From positions 1 to 64,000 of the forward strand of contig JBMNKK010000003.1 of assembly GCA_050952125.1 (NCBI GenBank): DNA of 64,000 nt, written 5' to 3'. Origin of the DNA: UBA3951 sp050952125 (GTDB taxonomy: Bacteria; Bacillota; Sulfobacillia; Fermentithermobacillales; Fermentithermobacillaceae). The notes beneath the pieces were generated by a model, which worked only from the letters and a program-made list of their open reading frames with translations, made no database searches and was not told the DNA's origin. Below are positions 8,378-16,186 of this stretch, in pieces. Positions within the stretch are counted from its first letter, which is position 1. Each line of letters begins with the position of its first letter. The translations under genes were made by a program, and so were the position numbers.

Positions 8378-9580
8378 TTACTTGTAGAACTCCTCCGGGT
8401 CGATCTCCGCCCTGGCAATGCCTGAATCTATAGCGGCCTTAGCGACCGCTTTCGCGACGGCGGGGCCCACTCTTTTGTCGAAGGGGTCCACGATGATGTA
8501 GTCGGGCTTCAGTTCCGAGGGCGACACGAGTCCGGCGATGGCCTTTGCGGCCGCCAGTTTCATCGCTTCGTTGATATCGCTCGCGCGCGCATCGAGAGCG
8601 CCCCGCAAGATGCCGGGGAAGGCTAGTACGTTGTTGACCTGGTTGGGATAGTCCGAACGGCCGGTACCGACTACTCTGGCGCCTCCCGCGAGAGCATCCT
8701 CAGGGAAGATCTCGGGCACCGGGTTGGCCATGGCGATGACGATGGGATCCTTACCCATCTTCTTGACCATCTCGGTAGTGATCGTGTTCGGGGCTGAGAC
8801 TCCGATGAGGATATCCGCTCCCACCAGAGCATCCTCAATTGTGCCCTTGAGGCTTCGCCTGTTTCCTCTCCTGGCGGTTTCTTCTTTGAAGGGGTTCATC
8901 CCGTCCGGCCTGCTGGCGTAGATAATCCCTCTGCTGTCGCAGACCAGGACCTCCTGGAATCCTACGTCGATGAGCAGATTGGCTGTTGCGATTCCTGCTG
9001 CGCCAGCCCCTGAGACCACTACTCTGGCCGACTCCGCGGTTTTGCCTACCACCTTCAGCGCGTTCAAAAGCGCGGCGAGTACCACTACGGCGGTCCCGTG
9101 CTGATCGTCGTGGAATATGGGTATGGAGGTTTCCCTCTTGAGGCGCCGCTCGATCTCGAAACACTTGGGAGCTGCGATATCCTCCAGGTTCACTCCGCCC
9201 AACGTGGGTTCAATCCACTTTACGAACTGCACTATCTCGTCTACTTCCTTGGTCGCGATGCAGAGGGGGAAGGCGTCAACGTCCGCAAAGGCTTTGAAGA
9301 GGAGCGACTTACCCTCCATGACGGGTATCGCCCCGCCCGGACCGATATCTCCGAGCCCCAGCACGGCTGAGCCGTCTGACACCACGCCGATGAGGTTTCT
9401 CTTGAGCGTGTACTCATACGCTGCGTCAGGGTTCTTGGCTATCTCCATGCAGGCTTCCGCCACGCCGGGAGTGTAGGCCAACGAAAGGTCTTTTCTATCC
9501 CTGAGAGGCACTTTGCTCTTGACTTCGAGTTTTCCGTGGTTCTTACGGTGCAGTTCCAACGCTTCATCTCTAAGACTCAC
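8378..9580 (-). CDS. Malic enzyme (malate to pyruvate + CO2, NAD(P)-dependent)
   Basis: This 400-residue protein has the length of the short bacterial malic enzymes. It catalyses oxidative decarboxylation of malate to pyruvate in the cytosol. Visible signatures are SLAYTPGVAEAC near residue 33, VSDGSAVLGLGDIGP near 66, the metal/substrate block IPIFHDDQHGTAVV near 153, and the dinucleotide-binding loop VVSGAGAAGIATANL near 186. MANPVPEIFPEDA near 290 is also typical. The start overlaps the end of the fumarase beta gene by 4 bases. As last gene of the lyase-PrpD-fumarase operon it would turn fumarate-derived malate into pyruvate. Cofactor preference cannot be read safely. Confidence 0.92.
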   Translation of the reverse strand: MSLRDEALELHRKNHGKLEVKSKVPLRDRKDLSLAYTPGVAEACMEIAKNPDAAYEYTLKRNLIGVVSDGSAVLGLGDIGPGGAIPVMEGKSLLFKAFADVDAFPLCIATKEVDEIVQFVKWIEPTLGGVNLEDIAAPKCFEIERRLKRETSIPIFHDDQHGTAVVVLAALLNALKVVGKTAESARVVVSGAGAAGIATANLLIDVGFQEVLVCDSRGIIYASRPDGMNPFKEETARRGNRRSLKGTIEDALVGADILIGVSAPNTITTEMVKKMGKDPIVIAMANPVPEIFPEDALAGGARVVGTGRSDYPNQVNNVLAFPGILRGALDARASDINEAMKLAAAKAIAGLVSPSELKPDYIIVDPFDKRVGPAVAKAVAKAAIDSGIARAEIDPEEFYK

Positions 9581-10149
9581 CGTGGATTCCCCCGTTCATA
9601 GATGTCGTTGCCTTTGACGTCGATCCCGACTATTGCCGGGAAGTTTTCGATCTCCAGCCGGTATATCGCTTCCGGCCCGAGATCGGGGTAGGCGATGAGG
9701 TCGGCCTTCTTAACGGTTCCCGATAGGAGCGCTCCGGCGCCGCCGATCGTCACGAAGTAAGGGGCGTTGTACTTGGCTATCGCCGACATGACTTCAGCGC
9801 TGCGGCGGCCCTTGCCAATGGCCCCGCCCAGTCCTGCCGCCATGAGTCGAGGTGCGTACGCGTCCATCCTAGTGCTTGTGGTGGGCCCCAATGACCCGAT
9901 GACCTGCCCGGGAGCGGGCGGGCACGGGCCGGCATAGTAGATTACCTGGTTTTTCAGCTCAAGAGGCAGCGGGAGCCCCTTATCCAGCGCTTCAACGATC
10001 CTTCTGTGAGCCGCGTCTCTCGCTGTGTAGACCACGCCCGACAAGAGGACCCGGGTCCCCATCGGCAGCGTTCTTGCTGGGTCTGCTGCCCCATCAAAGG
10101 GTACGCGAACCGGGATAGCACCCTCCCAGAAAGAGTCTGTCTTAGCCAC
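9577..10149 (-). CDS. Class I fumarate hydratase (or tartrate dehydratase-like), beta subunit
   Basis: This is the C-terminal-domain subunit of the two-chain Fe-S hydro-lyase family. GTG at 10147-10149 is chosen as start because GGAGGTGG sits directly upstream inside the alpha gene; the ATG at 10173 has no such site. The product is 190 residues. Family marks are IYYAGPCPPAPGQVIGSLGP, TSTRMDAYAPRL and IGKGRRS. It overlaps the alpha gene by 8 bases, which supports coupled synthesis of a 1:1 complex. With malic enzyme next door, fumarate to malate is the likely reaction. Confidence 0.88.
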   Translation of the reverse strand: MAKTDSFWEGAIPVRVPFDGAADPARTLPMGTRVLLSGVVYTARDAAHRRIVEALDKGLPLPLELKNQVIYYAGPCPPAPGQVIGSLGPTTSTRMDAYAPRLMAAGLGGAIGKGRRSAEVMSAIAKYNAPYFVTIGGAGALLSGTVKKADLIAYPDLGPEAIYRLEIENFPAIVGIDVKGNDIYERGNPR

Positions 10150-11014
10150 AGTCGGCCACCTCCTCGCCTTCAAGGACTATAGAAGCCCGCCTCGCGGCGT
10201 GGCACTGCAAGTTGACGGCGCAAGGCAGCGCGCCAATGTGGGTGGGGTAGGTCTCGATGTGGACAGCGATGGCGGTCGTCGACCCGCCCAGTCCGGAGGG
10301 GCCGATCCCTAGTGCGTTCACTTCGCGTAGTAGGGTTTCTTCTAGTTCTGCGACTTTTGGATCGGGGTTAGGCGTTCCTACCGGCCGCAGCACTGCCTTC
10401 TTTGCGAGATACGCGGCGGTATCCATCATTCCGCCGACTCCTACCCCAACGATCAAGGGCGGGCACGCGTTGGCGCCGCCCTTAGCCACGGCGTCTAGAA
10501 CCATTCTCTTGACTCCTTCCACTCCTGCGGAAGGAGTGAGCATGTTCAGGACGCTCATGTTTTCACTGCCGGTGCCTTTGGGGAACACGGTAATCGCCAG
10601 GTTCGACCCTGGAACGATCTCCACGTGGATTACCGGTGGAGTGTTGTCGCCAGTGTTCGACCTGTCGAACAGGGGGTCCTTGACGACTGATTTCCTAAGA
10701 TAGCCTTCGACATAACCTTCCGCGACGCCCTTCGTGACGGCTTCACGAAGATCGCCGCCCACAAGGTGCAGATCCTGGCCCAACTCTAGGAAGACATAGG
10801 TCACGCCTGTGTCTTGGCAGATCGGGATCTTCGTTTCCTTGGCGAGGTTGGCGTTCTTGACTATCGCCCCAAGGACTTCCTTGCCTAACGGGCTGTCCTC
10901 TGTCTCGCTTGCTTTCGCAAGAGCGGTCAAGACGTCGTCCGGGAGCCGGGTGCCGGCTTGGATACACAGATCCCTGACAGCTTTCCGGACTGAATCGACG
11001 CATAGAACCTTCAT
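10142..11014 (-). CDS. Class I fumarate hydratase (or tartrate dehydratase-like), alpha subunit
   Basis: The 290-residue catalytic subunit of an oxygen-sensitive [4Fe-4S] hydro-lyase. The three expected cysteines are in ICQDTGVTYVFLELG (near 62), GGANACPPLIVGVGVGGMMD (near 180) and NLQCHAARRASI (near 268). Alpha subunits of two-chain fumarases are about 280 residues, so the length is normal. It catalyses reversible hydration of fumarate to malate. It lies second to last of the acid-catabolic operon, and the beta subunit follows with overlapping translation signals. Tartrate dehydratase belongs to the same family and cannot be excluded on sequence alone. Confidence 0.88.
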   Translation of the reverse strand: MKVLCVDSVRKAVRDLCIQAGTRLPDDVLTALAKASETEDSPLGKEVLGAIVKNANLAKETKIPICQDTGVTYVFLELGQDLHLVGGDLREAVTKGVAEGYVEGYLRKSVVKDPLFDRSNTGDNTPPVIHVEIVPGSNLAITVFPKGTGSENMSVLNMLTPSAGVEGVKRMVLDAVAKGGANACPPLIVGVGVGGMMDTAAYLAKKAVLRPVGTPNPDPKVAELEETLLREVNALGIGPSGLGGSTTAIAVHIETYPTHIGALPCAVNLQCHAARRASIVLEGEEVADCG

Positions 11015-11066
11015 ACAAGAGTCACCTGCTTCCTAGATATGTTTGGCGTGCGCGGCAACCGGCCGC

Positions 11067-12422
11067 TCACATTTCAAGCATCCGGAAGAGCAGTCCGGCA
11101 TCTGAGGCATCCTCAATGCTAAAAGTCGCTTTGACGATGGCCTCGGTCTTCTCCGGACCCAGCCTGTTTCCTGCGAGATTCTGGAACTTGGCCACTAGAT
11201 CCTCGCGAGCGAGCGGATTCTCCGGATCGCCCTTCCTAAAGAAGTTTTCCTGCGCGACAGACGTTCCGTTGTTCAGGAACACCTCAACTTTTGTCGGGCG
11301 GCACGAAGGGAAGCGCCGGTCATACTCCGGGTCTACAACGATCTCAACCTTGTTGGCCAGTTCACGGATTACCGGATTGGCGAGGGCCTCCGGTCCCAGG
11401 CTTTCGAAGTCGACCCTGCCTGAGACGAGTGCCGTCGCCAAGCAGAAGGGGGCGCTGAACATCGCTTCAAACGGCGTCGCGGGATTTGGATTCGCGATGA
11501 GTCCCAGCGCTTCCGTATAGGTGGAGAGCCTGATGGAGCGCACGTCTTCAGGAGATATCTTGTACTGTCCGGTGATCTTGAAAAGCGCGTCAATGGGTGA
11601 GTGGGTGTGCCCGCATGACGAGTGTACCTTGAAGTTGCTCTCCATGATCTTGTAGGACTCTCCCAAGCCTTTCGTTAGGGCGTCGATGTTCGGGCTTTTT
11701 GACGTGGCCGCGACGAAGCCCTTTTCTCCCTCGAATATGCGGTGCGGGCCTGTGAACCCTTTGTCCGCCAGGTAGGCCGCCAGCATTCCGTTTAAGGAGG
11801 CTTTAGCCGTATGCAGGACTTTGCTCATGGCTTTGTCGTCGAGGAACTGCCACAGGCCTGAAGCCTGAGTCCCGGCCGTTCCCAGAGCGTCTGCTATCTT
11901 TTCGGCGTCAAGTCCCATGGCCCGTGCCGAAGCGGCCGCTGCCCCAAACGTGCCTGCCGTCGCTGTTGTGTGCCAAAAAGCGTAGTGTGACTTGCCCGTG
12001 GCTTCTCCCGTACGGAGAGCCACTTCGTAACCTGCAATGATGGACAGGAGCAACTCTCTGCCCGAAAGGTGCCTTTCTTGCGTCAACGCGGCGGCTGCAG
12101 GAATCGTGACTACGGCCCCGTGCATAATCGCTTTCTTATGGCCGTCGTCCATCTCCGCCGCGTGGGAAAGGGCACCGTTGGCAAACCCGGCCCACAGAGG
12201 GGAAGATCCCCCTCTGTGGCCAACGACGGTCGACTCGCCTCCGGAATTCTGGCTGAGAGCGAAGTCAACCAGGATACCTGCTCCTTTGTTGTCTAGGCCC
12301 GCAACGGCGCAGCCGATCCAATCAAGCAGACACCACTTTGCCTTCTCAATGACTTCGGCAGGCACTCTGTCGAAGTCAAGGTCGTGTATGAAAGCGGCCA
12401 GTTCTTCAGCTATTGGACGCAT
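11067..12422 (-). CDS. MmgE/PrpD-family protein (2-methylcitrate dehydratase / cis-aconitate decarboxylase-like)
   Basis: The 451-residue protein spans the whole MmgE/PrpD fold. An N-terminal helical domain contains KWCLLDWIGCAVAGLDNKGA, FANGALSHAAEMDDGH (about 79-94) and ALTQERHLSGRELLLSIIAG. The smaller C-terminal domain contains KVHSSCGHTHSPIDAL and VDPEYDRRFPSCRPTKVEV. Known members dehydrate 2-methylcitrate, decarboxylate cis-aconitate, or epimerise iminodisuccinate. ATG is preceded by GAGGAGAAGG and overlaps the upstream lyase gene by 17 bases. Context (fumarate lyase-like, fumarase, malic enzyme) favours a C4-C6 polycarboxylate or iminodisuccinate-like substrate. The exact reaction is open. 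Confidence 0.85.
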   Translation of the reverse strand: MRPIAEELAAFIHDLDFDRVPAEVIEKAKWCLLDWIGCAVAGLDNKGAGILVDFALSQNSGGESTVVGHRGGSSPLWAGFANGALSHAAEMDDGHKKAIMHGAVVTIPAAAALTQERHLSGRELLLSIIAGYEVALRTGEATGKSHYAFWHTTATAGTFGAAAASARAMGLDAEKIADALGTAGTQASGLWQFLDDKAMSKVLHTAKASLNGMLAAYLADKGFTGPHRIFEGEKGFVAATSKSPNIDALTKGLGESYKIMESNFKVHSSCGHTHSPIDALFKITGQYKISPEDVRSIRLSTYTEALGLIANPNPATPFEAMFSAPFCLATALVSGRVDFESLGPEALANPVIRELANKVEIVVDPEYDRRFPSCRPTKVEVFLNNGTSVAQENFFRKGDPENPLAREDLVAKFQNLAGNRLGPEKTEAIVKATFSIEDASDAGLLFRMLEM

Positions 12423-13776
12423 TGGCCTTCTCCTCGCAAAGAGATGCCACTTTCAATGCCACTTCCTCGCACAATCCAAGGTAGTTTGCCGGATCCAGAG
12501 CCTTGTCGATTTCCTCAGCCGTCAGGAGCTCTTTGGTTCGCGGGTCGGCCAAGAGCGCATCCTTCAGGTAGATGTCGTTTTCGAATGCCTTCATAGACAG
12601 CTCGTAGACCAACTCGTGTGCGTGCTGCTTTCCAACTTTGTCGGCCAAAGTGAACATGACGCGTTCCGACAGGAGCAGGCCCTTTAGGATGTCGAGGTTC
12701 TTCCTCATCTTCTCGGGCTTCACTTTGAGATTGGCGACGAGATTCTTGCAGAATCGTACACAGCATCCGGCGTACTGGCAGGTTTCGGGGATGATCGCCC
12801 ATTCTGTGCGCCACTGGGCGCCGTCGCGCTCATGCTCTTGCTCCATCACCTGGGTCATCACCGCGGCGTTTCCACGCACCATTTTGGCCATGCTCATAAT
12901 GACCTCGCAGGTGCCCGGGTTCCGCTTGTGGGGCATTGTGCTGCTGCCCACTTTGCCCTCGGTGAACGCCTCCTCGAGCTCGTCGACTTCTGTGGCCTGG
13001 AGGTTGAAGATCTCTTGCCCGATTCTGGCACAGGTAGAAGCGGTGAGGGCAAGTATGGACAGGAACTCAGCGAACCGGTCCCTTGCTGCATGCCAGCAGA
13101 TAGCCGGTGTCCCAATCCCGAGCGAATCCATCACTTCTTTTTCTACGGCACGTCCCAGGTCTCCAAACGAAGCGTAGGACCCAACCGCTCCGGTCATGTT
13201 TCCAACGAGGAGCCTGTCCTTGCTCTCTACTAGTCGATCGATGTTGCGCTGTACTTCATCTAGCCAAACGGCTGCCTTGAACCCGAAAGTAATTGGAAGA
13301 GCCTGTTGGCCATGGGTACGTCCGGCAACGGGCGTGTCCTTGTACTTGCGTATTAGAGCGATAAGTTCCGTTCGCAGCCCTTCCAGATCTTTGAGGATAA
13401 TCGCCCTCGCGTCCCTGAGCTGGAGAACCATCGCGGTGTCCCGGATGTCCTGGGTGGTGGCACCGTAGTGGATGTACTGGCCAAAGTCACCGTCGCAAGC
13501 CTTCTCGAGGGACCTTAGGAGAGGCACCAAACTGTGGCCGGTCTTCCTGATCCCGGCCCGGACGTCCTCCATGTTGATATACTCGAACTTGGCCTTGCGG
13601 CAGATTTCCTCTGCGGCCTCATTTGGAATGATCCCCAGTTTGGCTTCTGCCTTGGCAAGAGCAGCCTCAACGTCTAGCAGCCTTTGAACGTTGGTTTTTT
13701 CATCCCATACTTCTCTCATGTCGTCCGTAGACACGACGTGCTGGAACAAGAACGAGTCAATCATGTGCGAACCCAT
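12406..13776 (-). CDS. Fumarase/aspartase-superfamily lyase (adenylosuccinate lyase / carboxymuconate cycloisomerase type)
   Basis: This 456-residue protein has the superfamily blocks IHYGATTQDIRDTA near residue 97, AGRTHGQQALPITFGFKAA near 151 and the signature GSSTMPHKRNP near 282. The stretch QEHERDGAQWRTEW near 320 is closer to 3-carboxymuconate cycloisomerase-type members than to housekeeping PurB. No purine genes are nearby; instead fumarase and malic enzyme follow. I therefore infer a catabolic lyase, probably releasing fumarate from an N- or C-linked succinyl substrate. First gene of its operon, it has a sigma54-type promoter 58-73 bases upstream of its start. Start choice: ATG with GGAGG a few bases before. 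Confidence 0.82.
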   Translation of the reverse strand: MGSHMIDSFLFQHVVSTDDMREVWDEKTNVQRLLDVEAALAKAEAKLGIIPNEAAEEICRKAKFEYINMEDVRAGIRKTGHSLVPLLRSLEKACDGDFGQYIHYGATTQDIRDTAMVLQLRDARAIILKDLEGLRTELIALIRKYKDTPVAGRTHGQQALPITFGFKAAVWLDEVQRNIDRLVESKDRLLVGNMTGAVGSYASFGDLGRAVEKEVMDSLGIGTPAICWHAARDRFAEFLSILALTASTCARIGQEIFNLQATEVDELEEAFTEGKVGSSTMPHKRNPGTCEVIMSMAKMVRGNAAVMTQVMEQEHERDGAQWRTEWAIIPETCQYAGCCVRFCKNLVANLKVKPEKMRKNLDILKGLLLSERVMFTLADKVGKQHAHELVYELSMKAFENDIYLKDALLADPRTKELLTAEEIDKALDPANYLGLCEEVALKVASLCEEKANASNS

Positions 13777-13833
13777 GGGACCTTCCTCCTAAGTATGTTT
13801 TCTCGCCTTCGGCGTTCCCCACACAGTAAGTCA

Positions 13834-13849
13834 AGCAAACTTCATGCCA
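13834..13849 (-). promoter_or_regulatory. Sigma54 (-24/-12) promoter of the lyase-PrpD-fumarase-malic enzyme operon
   Basis: Read on the minus strand the site is TGGCATGAAGTTTGCT. It matches the consensus TGGCACG-N4-TTGCW at all but one of the fixed positions and has the required GG-to-GC spacing. It lies 58 bases upstream of the lyase ATG. A sigma54 activator gene sits immediately divergent, which strongly supports use of the site. Confidence 0.8.
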
Positions 13850-14135
13850 TTGGGCGCGTGTCCCATTTCTGAAACTCGCACCTTCCCGCACAGAGACCGT
13901 TGCTGTATGATGAAAGGTGTCGAATCAGCGCAGGTACGGCTGGAAGAACGGATGGTGACCCCAAATTAAAGCGGAATCGGACAGGCTATGGGCCAGGCAG
14001 GCGCTTGAACTCGCATCAAAAGCCCTGCACAGAGATATTGGAGTTCTGGACCCATCTTTTGATCTCATTTTTGGGACAGGCGCCTTTTCGCCCGACTCCG
14101 ATACTTCGAAATGGCGTCGTGAGTGCCGGGAAGCA

Positions 14136-15677
14136 GTGAAGAGACATGCGGGAAAGGCGCGCTTTTCGTCTGAGATCTCGTTTGGTTCGGGCGGGAAGGT
14201 GGCGGTTGACCTCCTGGTTCAGCCCGGAGGCTCCATCGTGGTACTGGGGCCCGCTCCAGATGACGAACAGCACTCGAACGGCAACATGGCGACTATTCTG
14301 AGTCTGCTTGGAGAGGCCATCCTCAGACTCAGCACTGAAAATGAGCGCATCTCCTCCTTTGACGGTCCGGCGGTGATTCTGGAGAAGTCGCTGGACGAGA
14401 TAGGGGCGGGGTTCATCTTCATAGACCAGGCGGGTCAAGTTCTGGCGAGGAGCCAGTGGCTTTCCAGCGCCATGCCCGAAGGCAAGACTCTGTACGATAT
14501 GTTGGATCCAAAGAGCTTGTCGAAACTAGATTTCACTCGCATTTCACGCGCGACGATTCCCATCTCTCTCAATGGGAACCCGCAGCTCTGCGACGTATCT
14601 CTGCTCCCGTTTTCGCTTGCCGGCTCCAGGATCAAGTGGGTCGCGCTCATTAGGAGGCACGGAGTCCCTGCATCCGCACAGCCGGCCAGCACCGCAGCGA
14701 CCGGCGCAGATGAGCCGGCACTGGTTGGCAGTTCCCAGGTGGCCCAACGGATGAAAACTGAGCTCACCAAGGCGGCCTCAATCGACAGCACAGTATTGCT
14801 AACCGGGGAAACGGGGACGGGGAAGAGCCTTGCGGCTCGTTGGATCCACGCCCGGGGTGCCCGCCGAACAGGACCGTTTGTGGCTGTAAACTGCAGCGCA
14901 CTCCCTCCGTCACTTATCGAGAGCGAGCTTTTCGGCTACGAAGAGGGGGCCTTCACGGGTGCAAAGCGAGGCGGGAAACCCGGCAAATTCGAGCTCGCCA
15001 ACAAAGGGACCATCCTGCTCGATGAAGTAGGCGATCTCCCTTTGGAGATGCAAGGCAAGCTCTTGCAGGTTCTCGACCTGGGTGAGATCGATAGGATAGG
15101 CGGGCGCGAGCCCAAGAAGGTAAATGCCCGGGTTATTGCCGCCACCAACAAAGACCTATCCGCACAGGTAAAGGCCGGCGCTTTTCGAGCCGACCTCTTC
15201 TTCCGCCTTGGCGTCATCTCAATAGAGATACCGGCTCTGCGCGACCGGCTCGAAGACCTGCCCGACTTGGTGGCGCATTTCATCGAACACCTTGGACAAA
15301 AGACGGGAAGAACGGCCCTTAGCATATCGGATGAAGCCCTTGCCCTTCTCCAGGGATATTCTTGGCCCGGCAACATAAGGGAACTGGCCAATGCGGTGGA
15401 GTACGCAATGGTGTTCTGCGAATCTGACACAATAGAGCCTGAACACTTACCGCTCAGAGTGTCTGCTAACAATGCAATTGAGACAAGGCCCGTCTACAGC
15501 CTGGAAGAAGCCGAGCGCAGGGAGATCGCCAAATGTGTCGCCAGCTTTGGCCTTTCCGAGGAAGGTAAACGCAAGATAGCGGAGGCTCTAGGCGTATCCA
15601 GGAGCACAGTCTACAGGAAGCTCAATAAGTACGGGTTTACCGCTGCCCCCAAGGCGAGTAGGCGGTCTCATAATTGA
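14136..15677 (+). CDS. Sigma54-dependent enhancer-binding regulator
   Basis: From the GTG at 14136 the protein has 513 residues. A PAS-like sensor region (about 80-180, AGFIFIDQAGQVLARSQ) is followed by an AAA+ domain with Walker A GETGTGKS near 225, the sigma54-contact loop GAFTGA near 271 and Walker B ILLDEVGD near 293. A Fis-type helix-turn-helix (GKRKIAEALGVSRSTVYRKL) ends it. It should activate the two -24/-12 promoters flanking it. Oddity: coding-like sequence in the same frame continues upstream to a TGA at 13956 with no ATG, GTG or TTG. A likely true beginning (ATGATG at 13907, frame +2, VESAQVRLEERMVTP) is separated from it by a one-base frame change near 13960. The gene is therefore either frameshifted, mis-assembled, or started at a rare codon. 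Confidence 0.88.
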   Translation: MKRHAGKARFSSEISFGSGGKVAVDLLVQPGGSIVVLGPAPDDEQHSNGNMATILSLLGEAILRLSTENERISSFDGPAVILEKSLDEIGAGFIFIDQAGQVLARSQWLSSAMPEGKTLYDMLDPKSLSKLDFTRISRATIPISLNGNPQLCDVSLLPFSLAGSRIKWVALIRRHGVPASAQPASTAATGADEPALVGSSQVAQRMKTELTKAASIDSTVLLTGETGTGKSLAARWIHARGARRTGPFVAVNCSALPPSLIESELFGYEEGAFTGAKRGGKPGKFELANKGTILLDEVGDLPLEMQGKLLQVLDLGEIDRIGGREPKKVNARVIAATNKDLSAQVKAGAFRADLFFRLGVISIEIPALRDRLEDLPDLVAHFIEHLGQKTGRTALSISDEALALLQGYSWPGNIRELANAVEYAMVFCESDTIEPEHLPLRVSANNAIETRPVYSLEEAERREIAKCVASFGLSEEGKRKIAEALGVSRSTVYRKLNKYGFTAAPKASRRSHN

Positions 15678-15682
15678 TATCT

Positions 15683-15704
15683 CATGTCTCAAGCGTGAGA
15701 CATG
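15683..15704. promoter_or_regulatory. Inverted repeat, candidate enhancer site 1 for the sigma54 activator
   Basis: CATGTCTCA, four bases, then TGAGACATG form a perfect 9-bp inverted repeat just after the regulator stop. There is no T-run after it, so a terminator is less likely. Its centre lies about 150 bases upstream of the -24 element at 15839, a normal distance for an upstream activating sequence. Confidence 0.5.
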
Positions 15705-15734
15705 CAGACCACAACTCACTCATATTCTCCCGTC

Positions 15735-15755
15735 TCGTAGAACGCGTATCTACGA
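15735..15755. promoter_or_regulatory. Inverted repeat, candidate enhancer site 2 for the sigma54 activator
   Basis: TCGTAGA, seven bases centred on ACGCGT, then TCTACGA make a second inverted repeat about 95 bases upstream of the -24 element. Its arms do not match those of the first palindrome, so the two may bind different proteins, or only one may be the activator site. Confidence 0.4.
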
Positions 15756-15838
15756 AACATGCATCGTTCGGCTCCTGATCCTATGTATTAGGCTCGCCAA
15801 CGCTCCTCTCCAAATTTCCTATCCTCACGATTTCATCT

Positions 15839-15854
15839 CGGCACGCTTCTTGCT
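15839..15854 (+). promoter_or_regulatory. Sigma54 (-24/-12) promoter of the UxaA-Tct operon
   Basis: CGGCACGCTTCTTGCT matches YTGGCACG-N4-TTGCW at the essential GG and GC pairs and at nearly all other positions. Transcription would begin near 15866. That excludes the ATG at 15857 as start of the next gene and supports GTG 15887 behind GGGGAGGTG. Confidence 0.85.
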
Positions 15855-15886
15855 ACATGAGAGGGCGAGAGGGGAGGTGTTCAATC

Positions 15887-16186
15887 GTGGCACATGCCAT
15901 CGCGCTCAGCGAGAAGGACAACACGGCAACCGCTTTGAGCGATCTTCAAGCGGGCCTCAGGCCGGTCATTAATGGACCTACTCGATTCCAAGGGATCGAA
16001 CTGAAAGATGAAATACCGTTTGGCCACAAGTTTGCTTTGGTACCCATCGGCCTCGGCGAGGAGGTCGTGAAGTACGGCGAGGTCATCGGTATAGCCAGCA
16101 AGAGTATCGATGCCGGCGAGTACGTTCACGTTCACAACGTTGTGAGCCGGCGGGGAAGAGGCGACTTGGAGGTCTCTGAAGCATGA
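15887..16186 (+). CDS. SAF-domain small subunit of a UxaA-family hydro-lyase (SuyA/UxaA-N-like)
   Basis: This 99-residue protein is a stand-alone SAF domain like the N-terminus of altronate and galactarate dehydratases. The marks are IPFGHKFALVPIGLGEEVVK and YGEVIGIASKSIDAGEYVHV, ending in VHNV. GTG at 15887 is chosen because the sigma54 promoter ends at 15854 and a strong ribosome site precedes it. The stop overlaps the next start (ATGA). A split small/large arrangement of about 100 plus 390 residues is also that of (2R)-sulfolactate sulfo-lyase SuyAB, so altronate-type dehydration is not the only option. Confidence 0.8.
   Translation: MAHAIALSEKDNTATALSDLQAGLRPVINGPTRFQGIELKDEIPFGHKFALVPIGLGEEVVKYGEVIGIASKSIDAGEYVHVHNVVSRRGRGDLEVSEA

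Noticed and set aside
12406..13776. Housekeeping adenylosuccinate lyase (purB)
   Set aside because: Superfamily signature fits, but the EHER-x-x-x-x-W-x-x-EW block and the fumarase/malic enzyme/PrpD context favour a catabolic lyase. Not excluded absolutely.
13900..14139. A separate small gene before the sigma54 activator
   Set aside because: The frame giving continuous activator-like sequence in this interval is a different one; this frame is a shadow.
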